Under the pieces are notes generated by a model. The model did no database searches and had not been told where the DNA came from. It saw only the letters and a program-made list of their open reading frames with translations. From Tenacibaculum singaporense (GTDB lineage Bacteria; Bacteroidota; Bacteroidia; Flavobacteriales; Flavobacteriaceae), in the NCBI RefSeq assembly GCF_003867015.1, contig NZ_CP032548.1:744001-808000 (forward strand): a stretch of DNA of 64,000 nucleotides, given 5' to 3'. Of this stretch, positions 8,597 through 16,349 are shown piece by piece. The translations under genes and the position numbers were made by a program. Positions within the stretch are counted from its first letter, which is position 1. Each line of letters starts with the position of its first letter.

Positions 8597-9222
8597 GAAA
8601 TTGCCTTAAACTTATAACCTTGCAACGAAAATTCTTTTAGAACTTTTGGAAGCGCATAATATAATTTATCGCTAGCTTTTATACTATCGTGAAAAACGAT
8701 AATACTCCCATTTTCTACATTTCTAAGTACGTTTTGTAAACATTCTTCTTTAGTAATAGTCGGATCAAAATCTGCTGATAATACATCCCACATAATAATT
8801 TTATAGTCATTTGCTAGAAGTTGCTTGGCTTGTTTTCTTTTTATTTTTCCGTAAGGAGGACGAAATAGTTTTGTTTTTTGATGCGATAATAAGTTTTCGC
8901 ATTTGCTTATGTTGTCAATATAAGCTGTATTGCTGTTTTTCCAGCCGTTTAAATGATTAAAAGTGTGGTTTCCTACCGAGTGTCCTTCATTAACAATTCT
9001 TGAAAAAACAGCCGGGTATTTTCGAATATTATCACCAATACAAAAAAAAGTAGCTTTTGCATTGAATTCATTCAGTTGATCAAGTACAAATTCCGTTACT
9101 TCTGGAATAGGTCCATCATCAAAGGTTAGAAAGATTTCTTTTTGAGTAGAAAAAAAAGACCACGTATATTTAGCGAATAAACGTTTAAGTATACGTGGTG
9201 TCTTTATAAAATATAACCTCAT
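8593..9222 (-). CDS. polysaccharide deacetylase (NodB/CE4 family)
   Basis: The 209-residue protein carries the CE4 motifs in order. Motif 1 FLTFDDGPIPEVT supplies the catalytic base and a metal Asp, motif 2 HSVGNHTFNHLNGW supplies the two metal His residues, and motif 3 LFRPPYGKIKRKQ completes the groove. IIMWDVLSADFDP and the final SIIVFHDS with its His match motifs 4 and 5. Enzymes of this family remove N-acetyl groups from chitin-like or peptidoglycan glycans. There is only a short N-terminal segment and no clear signal peptide. It lies 4 bases downstream of the DUF2723 gene, so the two are probably co-transcribed and may act in the same envelope-glycan process. Confidence 0.87.
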   Translation of the reverse strand: MRLYFIKTPRILKRLFAKYTWSFFSTQKEIFLTFDDGPIPEVTEFVLDQLNEFNAKATFFCIGDNIRKYPAVFSRIVNEGHSVGNHTFNHLNGWKNSNTAYIDNISKCENLLSHQKTKLFRPPYGKIKRKQAKQLLANDYKIIMWDVLSADFDPTITKEECLQNVLRNVENGSIIVFHDSIKASDKLYYALPKVLKEFSLQGYKFKAIS

Positions 9223-9226
9223 TAAA

Positions 9227-12200
9227 TTAAGGCTTAATAGTATCGAGTTCTTGCGGAAGCTCAGGCTCTTCTTCTGGCATTAAATGACTAAATAGACGAG
9301 CATGTGTTATATAATCTTCAAAAAACTTTTTACCGTAGTCTTCATCTTTGTCGTATCTAGTAATTTGCTGAACTAAGTTTTGATACATATACAGAGTTGT
9401 TTCTAAATTATCGATAATTAAATCAATATCTTCAGTGTTAAACGTACTGTAATACTTTAACTTCTGTTGAAAAATATCAGCTAAAGTTTCAGCAGTTTCT
9501 CTAGCTTTATTAATATCACCAATACGATAATACAATTCTGGATAACCTAAAGAGAAGTTGTAATGACCAAAGTCTTTGATAGGCATTTTGTGTAACGATA
9601 AATCTAACACGTCTTTTGCATTTACTGAATCTCCTTTTTGCAAGAATTCTTCTGATAAACGAATTAAGTTATTACGTAATGAAATTGCGTTACGCTTACT
9701 TTGCTCATCTAGGTAAATTTCTCCGTTATTGATTGTTTTCCAATCCCATTTTTTAACATTGTTATACATTTTTTCAGGATCTATGCGTCCCATGTCAAAA
9801 ATTGTTCGCCCTTTATTAGATGTTTTTATAGGCACCAATTTGTACGCCATTCCATCTAATTGTAAGTAATCTTTTAGCCAAATGTATTCTTCATCAGCAT
9901 TTGCACCACCAGTAAAGTAAATAGGTCGCTTCCAATCAAAATTATTTAAAATATCTAGCATTAAAAGTCTTGCTTTAGATAAACCTCTATCATCAACAGT
10001 AATGTCAATATAATCTACCATTTTATCAGCATCTTTTTGTGCTACTAATCCAGTTTTTAAAGCATTTTCTTTGTTAACAGGGATACGAATTCTGTTGGTT
10101 GGATAAAATTTTTCCTTAGCACCATCTCCTGCGTCTAAATAAGTAGCATCATTATCACTAGCTATCCAACGCATAAAATCTTTTATGTTAAGTAAAGAAT
10201 CTTTTAACTGTGGAAGTGGGTAGTAGTATGCCATATCCAAGGTTCCATACTTGTACTGATCGTGTGTTAACTGTGATGGAATAGGGTCAGCATCATAGGT
10301 TTTCTTTTTCATTTGGTCGATGTACCAATCTGTTTGAAAAAGACTTGTGTTTACTATTTTAATATCTCTACGTACACCTTCTACTTGTTGCATGTACCAA
10401 AGAGGGAAAGTGTCATTGTCTCCAATAGTAAAGATGATTGCATTCGGGTCACAGCTCTCTAAATAGGTTTGTGCATTTAATTGAGCTAAATAACGGTCAG
10501 ATCTATCGTGATCATCCCAGTTTTGGAAGCCCATTAAAGCAGGAACAGCTAGTAATGAAACCACTGAAACGGCAATAGCAACTACTTTTTTACTAGCGTA
10601 CTTTTTAAAGTAATCATAAAGAGCAAGTACTCCAAAGCCAATCCAAATAGCAAAAACATAAAACGAACCAACTACCGCATAATCACGTTCACGAGGTTCA
10701 AAAGGTTTAGGATTTGTGTAAAATATAATAGCTAACCCAGTGAATAAAAAGAATAGTGTTAGTACATAAAAATTCTTCTTATCTCTATTGAATTGATATA
10801 ACAAACCAATAAGCCCTAAAATAAAAGGTAAAAAGAAGTAAGTGTTACGTCCCTTGTTATTTTTAATGTCATCTGGTAAGTTTTGTTGTGAGCCTAGAAA
10901 GAATTCATCAACTAAAGTGATACCGCTTAACCAGTTTCCATTTTCATCTAAATGTCCTTGAAGGTCGTTTTGACGACCTACAAAATTCCACATAAAATAA
11001 CGCCCGTACATGTAGCCGAATTGGTATTTAACCATGAATCTGATGTTTTCTAAAAACGTTGGACGTCTTTTACTTCGAGCAGGAATTCCAGCAATGCTTT
11101 TGTATTGTTGCTCAGAAGCTGGATTTACCATACGAGGAATAAACCCTTTGTGTTTACTTGAATAATTTGGAAGTACATTTTTGTATCTGTTTACAATAAC
11201 ATACTTACCATCTATTTTTTCGTACTTAGGTTTATCGTCTTTATAAGGATTGTCGGCATCTTGTTCTCTATCGTAAGCTACAGAATAGTAATTGTCATAA
11301 AAAACATTTGCATCACCATATTGTTCACGGTTATAATATGCTAATAATTCGCGTGCACTTGATGGGTTGTTCTCGTTAATAATGGTATCAGCATTCGCAC
11401 GAATTGGTAACATTAACCAAGATGAGAAACCAATCATTATGAATAATACTGAAAGCACTAAAGTATTTGCAGTAACTAAGTTCTTTTTACGTGTATATTT
11501 TAATCCGTAAAAGAATAAAGCTATTAAAACAATTCCAGCTATAATAGTTCCTGAATTATAAGGTAGTCCTACTTGGTTGATAAAGAATAACTCAGCAGCA
11601 CTAAAGAATTTTAAAGTGAAAGGGAATAAAAACTTAAACACAAACGCTAAAACTAATATTGCAACTAGCGTAGCAATTGCAGTTGTTTTGATGTTGATGT
11701 CTTTATACGTTTTAAAGAAATATACCAAAACGATTGATGGAATTACTAATAAGGATAGTATGTGAACTCCAAAAGATAATCCAACTACAAAACTTATCAA
11801 TACCAACCATTTATTTCCTCTAGGGGTATTTAATTCACTTTCCCATCGTAACCCTAACCAAAATAGTAGCGCCATTAAGAAAGAAGACATAGCATACACT
11901 TCCCCTTCAACAGCACTAAACCAAAAGCTATCAGAAAAAGTATACGCTAAAGCACCTACTAATCCGCTTCCTAATACAGCAATAGCTTCATTATTACCTA
12001 ACTTTCCATTTTTTATAGCCATTCTTCTAGCTAAATTGGTAATTGTCCAAAACATGAAAAGGATAGTAAAAGCACTTGCCAATCCAGACATAAAGTTGAC
12101 CATTTTAGCCAACTGACTAGGGTCACTAGTAAACATAGCGAAAAAAGCACCCAACATTTGAAATAAAGGAGCACCAGGAGGGTGTCCAACTTCTAAATTT

Positions 12201-12337
12201 ACAGCAGTTGCGATGTATTCTCCACAATCCCATGAACTCACTGTGGGTTCAAGAGTTAAGGTATAAGTGATTAACGCTACTGCAAACGAAACCCATCCTA
12301 AAATGATGTTCCATTTTTTATAGTTAAACTCAGTCAT
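9227..12337 (-). CDS. DUF2723 multispanning membrane protein, probable GT117 glycosyltransferase
   Basis: The 1036-residue protein opens with the DUF2723 signature: a first membrane helix, then EPTVSSWDCGEYIATAVNLE and GHPPGAPLFQMLG at residues about 30-60. Here the Asp-Cys-Gly-Glu and the His-Pro-Pro-Gly are the conserved parts. About a dozen hydrophobic segments follow to residue about 620, then a soluble C-terminal half with TIGDNDTFPLWYMQQVEGVRRD. The family is related to the eukaryotic O-mannosyltransferase TMEM260 and is classed with GT-C enzymes, so transfer of a lipid-linked sugar to exported protein is the likely role; this is inference. The C-terminus has helical TPR-like segments. 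A -7 box lies at 12399-12406. Confidence 0.85.
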   Translation of the reverse strand: MTEFNYKKWNIILGWVSFAVALITYTLTLEPTVSSWDCGEYIATAVNLEVGHPPGAPLFQMLGAFFAMFTSDPSQLAKMVNFMSGLASAFTILFMFWTITNLARRMAIKNGKLGNNEAIAVLGSGLVGALAYTFSDSFWFSAVEGEVYAMSSFLMALLFWLGLRWESELNTPRGNKWLVLISFVVGLSFGVHILSLLVIPSIVLVYFFKTYKDINIKTTAIATLVAILVLAFVFKFLFPFTLKFFSAAELFFINQVGLPYNSGTIIAGIVLIALFFYGLKYTRKKNLVTANTLVLSVLFIMIGFSSWLMLPIRANADTIINENNPSSARELLAYYNREQYGDANVFYDNYYSVAYDREQDADNPYKDDKPKYEKIDGKYVIVNRYKNVLPNYSSKHKGFIPRMVNPASEQQYKSIAGIPARSKRRPTFLENIRFMVKYQFGYMYGRYFMWNFVGRQNDLQGHLDENGNWLSGITLVDEFFLGSQQNLPDDIKNNKGRNTYFFLPFILGLIGLLYQFNRDKKNFYVLTLFFLFTGLAIIFYTNPKPFEPRERDYAVVGSFYVFAIWIGFGVLALYDYFKKYASKKVVAIAVSVVSLLAVPALMGFQNWDDHDRSDRYLAQLNAQTYLESCDPNAIIFTIGDNDTFPLWYMQQVEGVRRDIKIVNTSLFQTDWYIDQMKKKTYDADPIPSQLTHDQYKYGTLDMAYYYPLPQLKDSLLNIKDFMRWIASDNDATYLDAGDGAKEKFYPTNRIRIPVNKENALKTGLVAQKDADKMVDYIDITVDDRGLSKARLLMLDILNNFDWKRPIYFTGGANADEEYIWLKDYLQLDGMAYKLVPIKTSNKGRTIFDMGRIDPEKMYNNVKKWDWKTINNGEIYLDEQSKRNAISLRNNLIRLSEEFLQKGDSVNAKDVLDLSLHKMPIKDFGHYNFSLGYPELYYRIGDINKARETAETLADIFQQKLKYYSTFNTEDIDLIIDNLETTLYMYQNLVQQITRYDKDEDYGKKFFEDYITHARLFSHLMPEEEPELPQELDTIKP

Positions 12338-12398
12338 AGTTTTTTATCTAGATATAAAGTACGAATGTATTAATTACTAATGATTTTTTCGTTGAAAA

Positions 12399-12406
12399 CA
12401 AAAATA
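12399..12406 (-). promoter_or_regulatory. -7 box TATTTTTG of the DUF2723 gene
   Basis: On the minus strand the sequence reads TATTTTTG, fitting TAnnTTTG, 62 bases before the ATG at 12337. Confidence 0.35.
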
Positions 12407-12505
12407 TAATTTTAACAGTTTCTCTAAAATAGCGACTCATATAAAGTTCTGTTAAATGAAATTTTTGAGGCTGAAAAAGAAGTAAACGAAAAAAAGTGTA
12501 AAAAA

Positions 12506-12536
12506 TTTGCTGAAATAAAACTTTGTTTTATATTTG
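12506..12536 (+). promoter_or_regulatory. two-box promoter of the first tRNA-Gln gene
   Basis: TTTG at 12506-12509 and TATATTTG at 12529-12536 are separated by exactly 19 bases. This is the full Bacteroidota consensus TTTG-N19-TAnnTTTG and the best promoter in the window. The tRNA begins 18 bases after the -7 box. Confidence 0.8.
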
Positions 12537-12553
12537 CACCCGCAATAAGCAAT

Positions 12554-12624
12554 TGGCCTATGGTGTAATGGTAACACACCGGTTTTTGGTACCGATATTC
12601 AAGGTTCGAGTCCTTGTAGGCCAA
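12554..12624 (+). tRNA. tRNA-Gln (anticodon TTG), copy 1
   Basis: The 71-nt sequence folds as a cloverleaf. The 7-bp acceptor stem is TGGCCTA/TAGGCCA, the D stem is GTGT/ACAC, and the anticodon loop TTTTGGT gives TTG, reading CAA as Gln. The T arm has GGTTCGAGTCC, and A is the discriminator base. CCA is not encoded. A hairpin terminator follows after three bases. The second copy, 166 bases downstream, differs within the tRNA only by one compensated acceptor pair. Confidence 0.95.
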
Positions 12625-12627
12625 CAA

Positions 12628-12657
12628 AATCCTTACGAACTTCGTGAGGATTTTTTT
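12628..12657 (+). terminator. terminator after tRNA-Gln copy 1
   Basis: AATCCTTACGAA pairs with TTCGTGAGGATT (12 bp with one G-T wobble) and is followed by a run of T at 12651-12657. Confidence 0.8.
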
Positions 12658-12699
12658 ATAAAAAGTGTTTAATGATTTCTAAATATAAAACTTTGTTTT

Positions 12700-12707
12700 T
12701 ATATTTG
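12700..12707 (+). promoter_or_regulatory. -7 box TATATTTG of the second tRNA-Gln gene
   Basis: TATATTTG lies 12 bases before tRNA copy 2. The 23-odd bases around it nearly repeat the promoter of copy 1. The -33 position holds TTTC rather than TTTG, so this copy may be weaker. Confidence 0.6.
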
Positions 12708-12719
12708 CACTATAAACAT

Positions 12720-12790
12720 TGGCCCATGGTGTAATGGTAACACACCGGTTTTTGGTACCGATATTCAAGGTTCGAGTCCTTGTGGGCCAA
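12720..12790 (+). tRNA. tRNA-Gln (anticodon TTG), copy 2
   Basis: The cloverleaf is the same as copy 1, with acceptor stem TGGCCCA/TGGGCCA. Relative to copy 1 the sixth acceptor pair is C-G instead of T-A, a compensated double change; all other positions are identical. It has its own -7 box and its own terminator. Confidence 0.95.
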
Positions 12791-12793
12791 CTA

Positions 12794-12827
12794 AAAAGTC
12801 TTAACTGAATAAGTTAAGGCTTTTTTG
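12794..12827 (+). terminator. terminator after tRNA-Gln copy 2
   Basis: AAGTCTTAACT pairs with AGTTAAGGCTT (11 bp, one G-T wobble), followed by TTTTTT. Confidence 0.8.
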
Positions 12828-12876
12828 TTTGTAACAAATTCATGCAGTAGTCGTCTTCAATTAAAACACTATTATT

Positions 12877-13359
12877 ATGAAACGAATTGCAACCATCTTT
12901 TGCTGCCTTTTTGTGTTAAGTTCTTTTGCGCAAAAAGAAAACTTTAAAACATTTTACCAATCTAATAAAGATAGAGCCGAGGTATCTTTAAATATTCCTA
13001 GTTTTTTTGCCAATATGTTCATCTCTGATGAAGATACTGATGAGTTTGGGGTCTTCTTAAAGAAATCTAAAAATTATAAAATCATGGTGTTCAATAACAA
13101 CATGGCTTCAGTACAAAAAGATTTTAAAAAATTTGCACGAAGAAATAAATTGAAAACTTTAGTAAGAGTTAAGGATGGCAACGAAAGAGTTACGGTGTAC
13201 TTTAGAGAAACAAAAGACCGTATTAAAGAAATTATCGTCAACGTTCATGATAAAAGTGATGAAATGGTATTATTAGGAATTAAAACCAACCTTACGATGG
13301 ATGAGTTATCCGCTATGGTTGAGGCTTCTACCAAAAATAAAAGTATAGCTTCAAATTAG
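12877..13359 (+). CDS. DUF4252 domain protein, exported
   Basis: The 160-residue protein has a signal peptide (MKRIATIFCCLFVLSSFAQ, cleaved after about residue 18). The mature part matches DUF4252 as I know it: a helix KENFKTFYQSNKDRAEVSLN, then NIPSFFANMF, an alternating strand-helix domain with YKIMVFNNN and FARRNKLKTLVRVKDGNE, ending in a helix. DUF4252 proteins are small periplasmic or surface proteins of Bacteroidota, often near sigma/anti-sigma genes, and no biochemical function is known. The gene stands alone here, after the tRNA pair, and is followed by a palindromic repeat and a strong hairpin. The identification rests on overall pattern, not on catalytic residues. Confidence 0.75.
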   Translation: MKRIATIFCCLFVLSSFAQKENFKTFYQSNKDRAEVSLNIPSFFANMFISDEDTDEFGVFLKKSKNYKIMVFNNNMASVQKDFKKFARRNKLKTLVRVKDGNERVTVYFRETKDRIKEIIVNVHDKSDEMVLLGIKTNLTMDELSAMVEASTKNKSIASN

Positions 13360-13371
13360 AAGACTTCTATG

Positions 13372-13395
13372 TTCCCTGAACGTAGTCGAAGGGAA
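13372..13395. repeat. extragenic palindromic repeat
   Basis: TTCCCT at 13372-13377 and AGGGAA at 13390-13395 flank a 12-base loop containing GAACGTAGTCGA. Sequences of this CCCTGAACGTAGTCGAAGGG type recur between genes in many Bacteroidota genomes. Only one copy is seen in this window. Confidence 0.6.
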
Positions 13396-13416
13396 GTATA
13401 TAAAGTAGCATTATAG

Positions 13417-13448
13417 AAAACTCCGACATTTTACAGTCGGAGTTTTTT
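13417..13448. terminator. bidirectional terminator
   Basis: AAAACTCCGAC at 13417-13427 pairs perfectly with 13436-13446, with T-runs on both strands. It serves the convergent DUF4252 and ArsC-like genes. Confidence 0.85.
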
Positions 13449-13453
13449 GTTAT

Positions 13454-13801
13454 TTAACCCACAAGTTCTTTTAGGTTCTCTACTACTTTTTTACTGTTTC
13501 CAATAAAAATTTGGTCATCAACAATAAAAACTGGGCGTTTTAAAAATGTATATTCATCTAAAATATACTGTTTGTAATCAGCTTCCGTTAAATTTTGATT
13601 CTTTAAATCCATTTCTCGATACAGTTTAGCACGTTTATTAAATAAACTTTCGTAGCTGTCTGTTAACTCGCGCATTGATTCCAGCTGAGCAACTGTAATT
13701 GGGTTGGTTTTTATTTCTTGCTTTTCAAATCCGTCAATATTTACTTCTTTTAAAATTTTTCGACAAGTATCACAAGTTTGTAAAAAATAAACTTTTTTCA
13801 T
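13454..13801 (-). CDS. ArsC/Spx-family thioredoxin-like protein
   Basis: The 115-residue protein starts MKKVYFLQTCDTCRKIL, the ArsC/Spx pattern with a C10-x-x-C13 pair. The C-terminal block EYTFLKRPVFIVDDQIFIGN carries the cis-Pro motif (KRPVF) of the family. Members are glutaredoxin-linked arsenate reductases or Spx-like regulators. There is no ars operon around it, so arsenate reduction is not supported by context and a redox-sensing role is equally possible. The region between the motifs contains two lysine- and arginine-rich helices as in other family members. It stands as a single gene, convergent with the DUF4252 gene and divergent from a DinB gene. Confidence 0.82.
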   Translation of the reverse strand: MKKVYFLQTCDTCRKILKEVNIDGFEKQEIKTNPITVAQLESMRELTDSYESLFNKRAKLYREMDLKNQNLTEADYKQYILDEYTFLKRPVFIVDDQIFIGNSKKVVENLKELVG

Positions 13802-13888
13802 CTGTTTACGTTTTTATTGTATTAGCTATAGTTTAGTTTTAACCATTAAATAACAAACACTCATTGTAGGTTTTCATGGCTAAATAGG

Positions 13889-13896
13889 TATCTTTG
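13889..13896 (+). promoter_or_regulatory. -7 box TATCTTTG
   Basis: TATCTTTG ends 23 bases before the ATG at 13920. An ATTG lies 22 bases upstream, a loose match to a -33 element. Confidence 0.45.
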
Positions 13897-13919
13897 AAAT
13901 AGCTAAAATAACTAGAAAA

Positions 13920-14375
13920 ATGAACAAACAATTTGAAGTTTTAAAAAAATCGAGAGCGTTAGTTTTAAAAAGAATAGAAGGTTTATCGCATGAACAATTA
14001 CATATAATTCCAGAAGGATTTAATAACAACATTGCTTGGAATGTAGCACACTTAGTGGTTACACAGCAACTATTGCATTATAAAATGTCTGGATTGGATT
14101 GCTTAGCACCTGATGAGTTAATTGAAGGATACAGAAAAGGAACATTTCCTACCAAAGATTTTACTGAAGAAGAATTTGAAGAAGTAAAAGAACTGTTAAT
14201 TGGATTACCAGATACCTTACAAGAAGATTTTGAAGCAGGAATTTTTAAAACGTATGAAGAATACGAAACCAGTACAGGTTTTGTGATAGATTCTTTTGAA
14301 AGTGCTGTAGCTTTTAATAATTTACATGAGGGAATGCACCTAGGAATTATCATGAACTTGAGTAAGTTAGTTTAG
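13920..14375 (+). CDS. DinB-superfamily protein
   Basis: The 151-residue protein shows a DinB_2-like four-helix bundle. The first helix is MNKQFEVLKKSRALVLKRI, the motif NNNIAWNVAHLVVTQQLLHY carries the first metal His, and the last helix NLHEGMHLGIIMNL contains the His pair. Together these would form the usual three-His metal site. The middle of the protein (residues about 60-120) is rich in Glu and Phe. It is unrelated in detail to the DinB protein at 2340-2831 apart from the fold. The substrate is unknown. It is followed after 53 bases by the cystathionine gamma-synthase-like gene on the same strand, but linked function is not evident. Confidence 0.82.
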   Translation: MNKQFEVLKKSRALVLKRIEGLSHEQLHIIPEGFNNNIAWNVAHLVVTQQLLHYKMSGLDCLAPDELIEGYRKGTFPTKDFTEEEFEEVKELLIGLPDTLQEDFEAGIFKTYEEYETSTGFVIDSFESAVAFNNLHEGMHLGIIMNLSKLV

Positions 14376-14428
14376 TTCTCTAATAATATAATGTTGATTT
14401 AAAGTAAGGCAACTATAAATGTTAACAG

Positions 14429-15577
14429 ATGAAATTCAATACGAAAACCATACATGGAGGTCAAAAACCTGAAGAAGCTACAGGTGCAGTAATGCCTCCT
14501 ATATTTCAAACATCAACCTACGCACAGTCGAGTCCAGGTGTTAACAAAGGATATGCGTATTCACGTTCAGCTAATCCAACGCGTACTGCTTTAGAAAGTG
14601 CGTTTGCTACTCTTGAAAACGGAACACACGGATTTGCTTTTTCCTCTGGTTTATCGGCGATAGATTGTGTGTTGAGAACGTTAAATTCAGGTGATGAGGT
14701 AATTGCAGGAGATGATATTTACGGAGGAACATATCGAATGTTTACCAACATGTTTGAAAAATATGGATTGAAATTTCGGTATGTGGATATGAATGAGGTT
14801 ACGAATGTAACCAATGCTATTTCTGAAAAAACAAAACTCATTTGGATAGAAACACCGACCAATCCGCTAATGAAAATTGCGGATATTGAGGAAATTACCA
14901 AAGCAGTAAAAAATATAAAAACATCTATTGTAGTTGCGGTTGATAACACGTTTGCAACCCCTTATTTACAGCGTCCGTTAGATTTGGGAGTTGATATAGT
15001 GATGCATTCGGCAACAAAATATTTAGGAGGGCATTCTGATTTGGTGATGGGAGCTTTAATGGTAAAGGATGCTAAACTTGCAGAACAATTACATTTTATT
15101 CAGTTTGCAGCAGGAGCTATTGCAGGACCTATGGATTCGTTTTTAGCACTACGTGGAGTAAAAACCTTACACTTACGTATGCAGCGTCACTGTGAAAATG
15201 GAAAAGCAGTAGCACAATATTTATTAGAACATCCAAAAGTAAGTGAAGTCTTTTATCCAGGGTTAGAAAAACATCCAAATCACGGAATCGCCAAAAAGCA
15301 AATGGATGATTTTGGAGGCATGGTTTCTTTCCGTTTAAAAGATCAGAGTAAACAAGCAGCCTTATCTTTCTTAGAAAATACTAAAATTTTCACCTTGGCA
15401 GAATCACTAGGAGGAGTAGAGAGCTTGGTAAGTCACCCAGTAACGATGACGCATGCATCAATTCCTGAAGCTGATCGTTTAAAAATAGGAATTACCGACT
15501 CTTTAATCCGTTTAAGTGTTGGAGTAGAGGATATAGAGGATTTATTAGCAGATTTAGAACAAGCGCTTTCTAAATAA
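14429..15577 (+). CDS. metB: cystathionine gamma-synthase / trans-sulfuration enzyme
   Basis: The 382-residue protein is a fold-type I PLP enzyme of the Cys/Met metabolism family. It begins with TKTIHGGQKPEEATGAVMPP. YAYSRSANPTR supplies the phosphate-binding Tyr and Arg, and AFSSGLSAIDC and IWIETPTNPLMKI follow. The PLP lysine lies in HSATKYLGGHSD at about residue 198. The C-terminal LAESLGGVESLVSHP binds the substrate carboxylate. It would join an activated homoserine with cysteine to give cystathionine, or cleave such compounds. Distinguishing gamma-synthase from gamma- or beta-lyase by sequence alone is uncertain, so the symbol is provisional. No SAM riboswitch-like leader fits in the 53-base upstream gap. 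Confidence 0.85.
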   Translation: MKFNTKTIHGGQKPEEATGAVMPPIFQTSTYAQSSPGVNKGYAYSRSANPTRTALESAFATLENGTHGFAFSSGLSAIDCVLRTLNSGDEVIAGDDIYGGTYRMFTNMFEKYGLKFRYVDMNEVTNVTNAISEKTKLIWIETPTNPLMKIADIEEITKAVKNIKTSIVVAVDNTFATPYLQRPLDLGVDIVMHSATKYLGGHSDLVMGALMVKDAKLAEQLHFIQFAAGAIAGPMDSFLALRGVKTLHLRMQRHCENGKAVAQYLLEHPKVSEVFYPGLEKHPNHGIAKKQMDDFGGMVSFRLKDQSKQAALSFLENTKIFTLAESLGGVESLVSHPVTMTHASIPEADRLKIGITDSLIRLSVGVEDIEDLLADLEQALSK

Positions 15578-15603
15578 ATAAGACAATCAAGAATAAAAAT
15601 GTA

Positions 15604-15634
15604 AAAAATCGAAGCATCAAACCTTCGGTTTTTT
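15604..15634 (+). terminator. terminator after the metB-like gene
   Basis: AAATCGAAG pairs with CTTCGGTTT (one G-T wobble) around a short loop, followed by TTTTTT. Confidence 0.7.
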
Positions 15635-15648
15635 ATGTTACAGAGTAT

Positions 15649-15672
15649 AAAATATACCGTTCAGTATATTTT
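15649..15672. promoter_or_regulatory. candidate TetR operator, copy 1
   Basis: AAAATATAC at 15649-15657 and GTATATTTT at 15664-15672 are perfect 9-bp arms around CGTTCA. The site lies 4 bases upstream of the regulator's -7 box. The same arms recur at 16314-16337. Confidence 0.75.
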
Positions 15673-15675
15673 GTG

Positions 15676-15683
15676 TATATTTG
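15676..15683 (+). promoter_or_regulatory. -7 box TATATTTG of the TetR gene
   Basis: TATATTTG ends 21 bases before the ATG. The palindrome immediately upstream occupies the spacer and -33 region, as expected of an autorepressor site. Confidence 0.55.
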
Positions 15684-15704
15684 TATCTCAAACTTTTTTG
15701 AAAA

Positions 15705-16298
15705 ATGTCTAAATCAGAAAGAACAAAGGCTTTTATAATAGAAACCGTATCGCCTATTTTTAATAAGAATGGCTATGCAGCCATGAGCTTATCTAAAATT
15801 ACTGAGGCTACAGGTTTGACTAAAGGAGCCATTTACGGGCATTTTGAAAATAAAGAAGAGTTAGCCATAGCATCGTTTAAGTTTTCAGTAAGAAAAGTAC
15901 TAAAAGACCTTAATGAAACTGTTAATAAGGGTGAGACACCTATAGAAATGTTACTTAATGTGGCACTTTTTTATGAAGGTTATTATGAATATAATAAGCA
16001 ATTTGGCGGTTGCCCTATTTTAAACATCGGTGTAGATGCTAATAATCAAAATAAGGTAATTGCTCAACTGGTTCAATCGTACAATCACAGAATTTTAGAA
16101 CAGTTTTCTATACTCATTGAAAAAGCAAAAGAAGCCAATGAGATTAAAAATTCAATAGATAGTATGTTATATGCTAAACGCTTTTTTTACATGATTGAAG
16201 GAGCGGTATATATGACACATATAATGAAAGATGACAGTTACTTAAAAGATGTATCTACAGTACTACAACAAATTATAAAACAAGAATTACAGAAATAA
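15705..16298 (+). CDS. TetR/AcrR family transcriptional regulator
   Basis: The 197-residue protein has the N-terminal TetR DNA-binding domain. A first helix is followed by the helix-turn-helix LSKITEATGLTKGAIYGHF at about residues 27-45, with the family's GAIYGHFENKEEL recognition helix. The C-terminal domain, from about residue 80, contains FGGCPILNIGVDANNQ, found in a subgroup of these regulators. A matched palindrome occurs before this gene and again before the thioesterase gene that follows by 51 bases, so it probably represses both. An acyl-CoA or fatty-acid-like ligand is suggested by the regulated gene, but this is inference. Confidence 0.9.
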   Translation: MSKSERTKAFIIETVSPIFNKNGYAAMSLSKITEATGLTKGAIYGHFENKEELAIASFKFSVRKVLKDLNETVNKGETPIEMLLNVALFYEGYYEYNKQFGGCPILNIGVDANNQNKVIAQLVQSYNHRILEQFSILIEKAKEANEIKNSIDSMLYAKRFFYMIEGAVYMTHIMKDDSYLKDVSTVLQQIIKQELQK

Positions 16299-16313
16299 CT
16301 TTTTTTTTAATCA

Positions 16314-16337
16314 AAAATATACCGTTTGGTATATTTT
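16314..16337. promoter_or_regulatory. candidate TetR operator, copy 2
   Basis: AAAATATACC at 16314-16323 and GGTATATTTT at 16328-16337 are perfect 10-bp arms around a 4-base centre. The site shares its outer 9-bp arms with copy 1. It includes a TATATTTT sequence that is one base from a -7 box, so bound repressor would cover the promoter. Confidence 0.8.
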
Positions 16338-16349
16338 AAACTTAATACC

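Noticed and set aside
12424..12627. 67-codon open frame on the minus strand
   Set aside because: It runs antisense through tRNA-Gln copy 1 and its promoter; such frames are a common artefact of tRNA genes.
13454..13801. Arsenate reductase in an arsenic-resistance operon
   Set aside because: No arsR, arsB or acr3 gene adjoins it; the CxxC form fits Spx-like proteins as well.
14376..14428. SAM-responsive riboswitch before the cystathionine gamma-synthase-like gene
   Set aside because: The gap is only 53 bases and shows no conserved stem-loop pattern.
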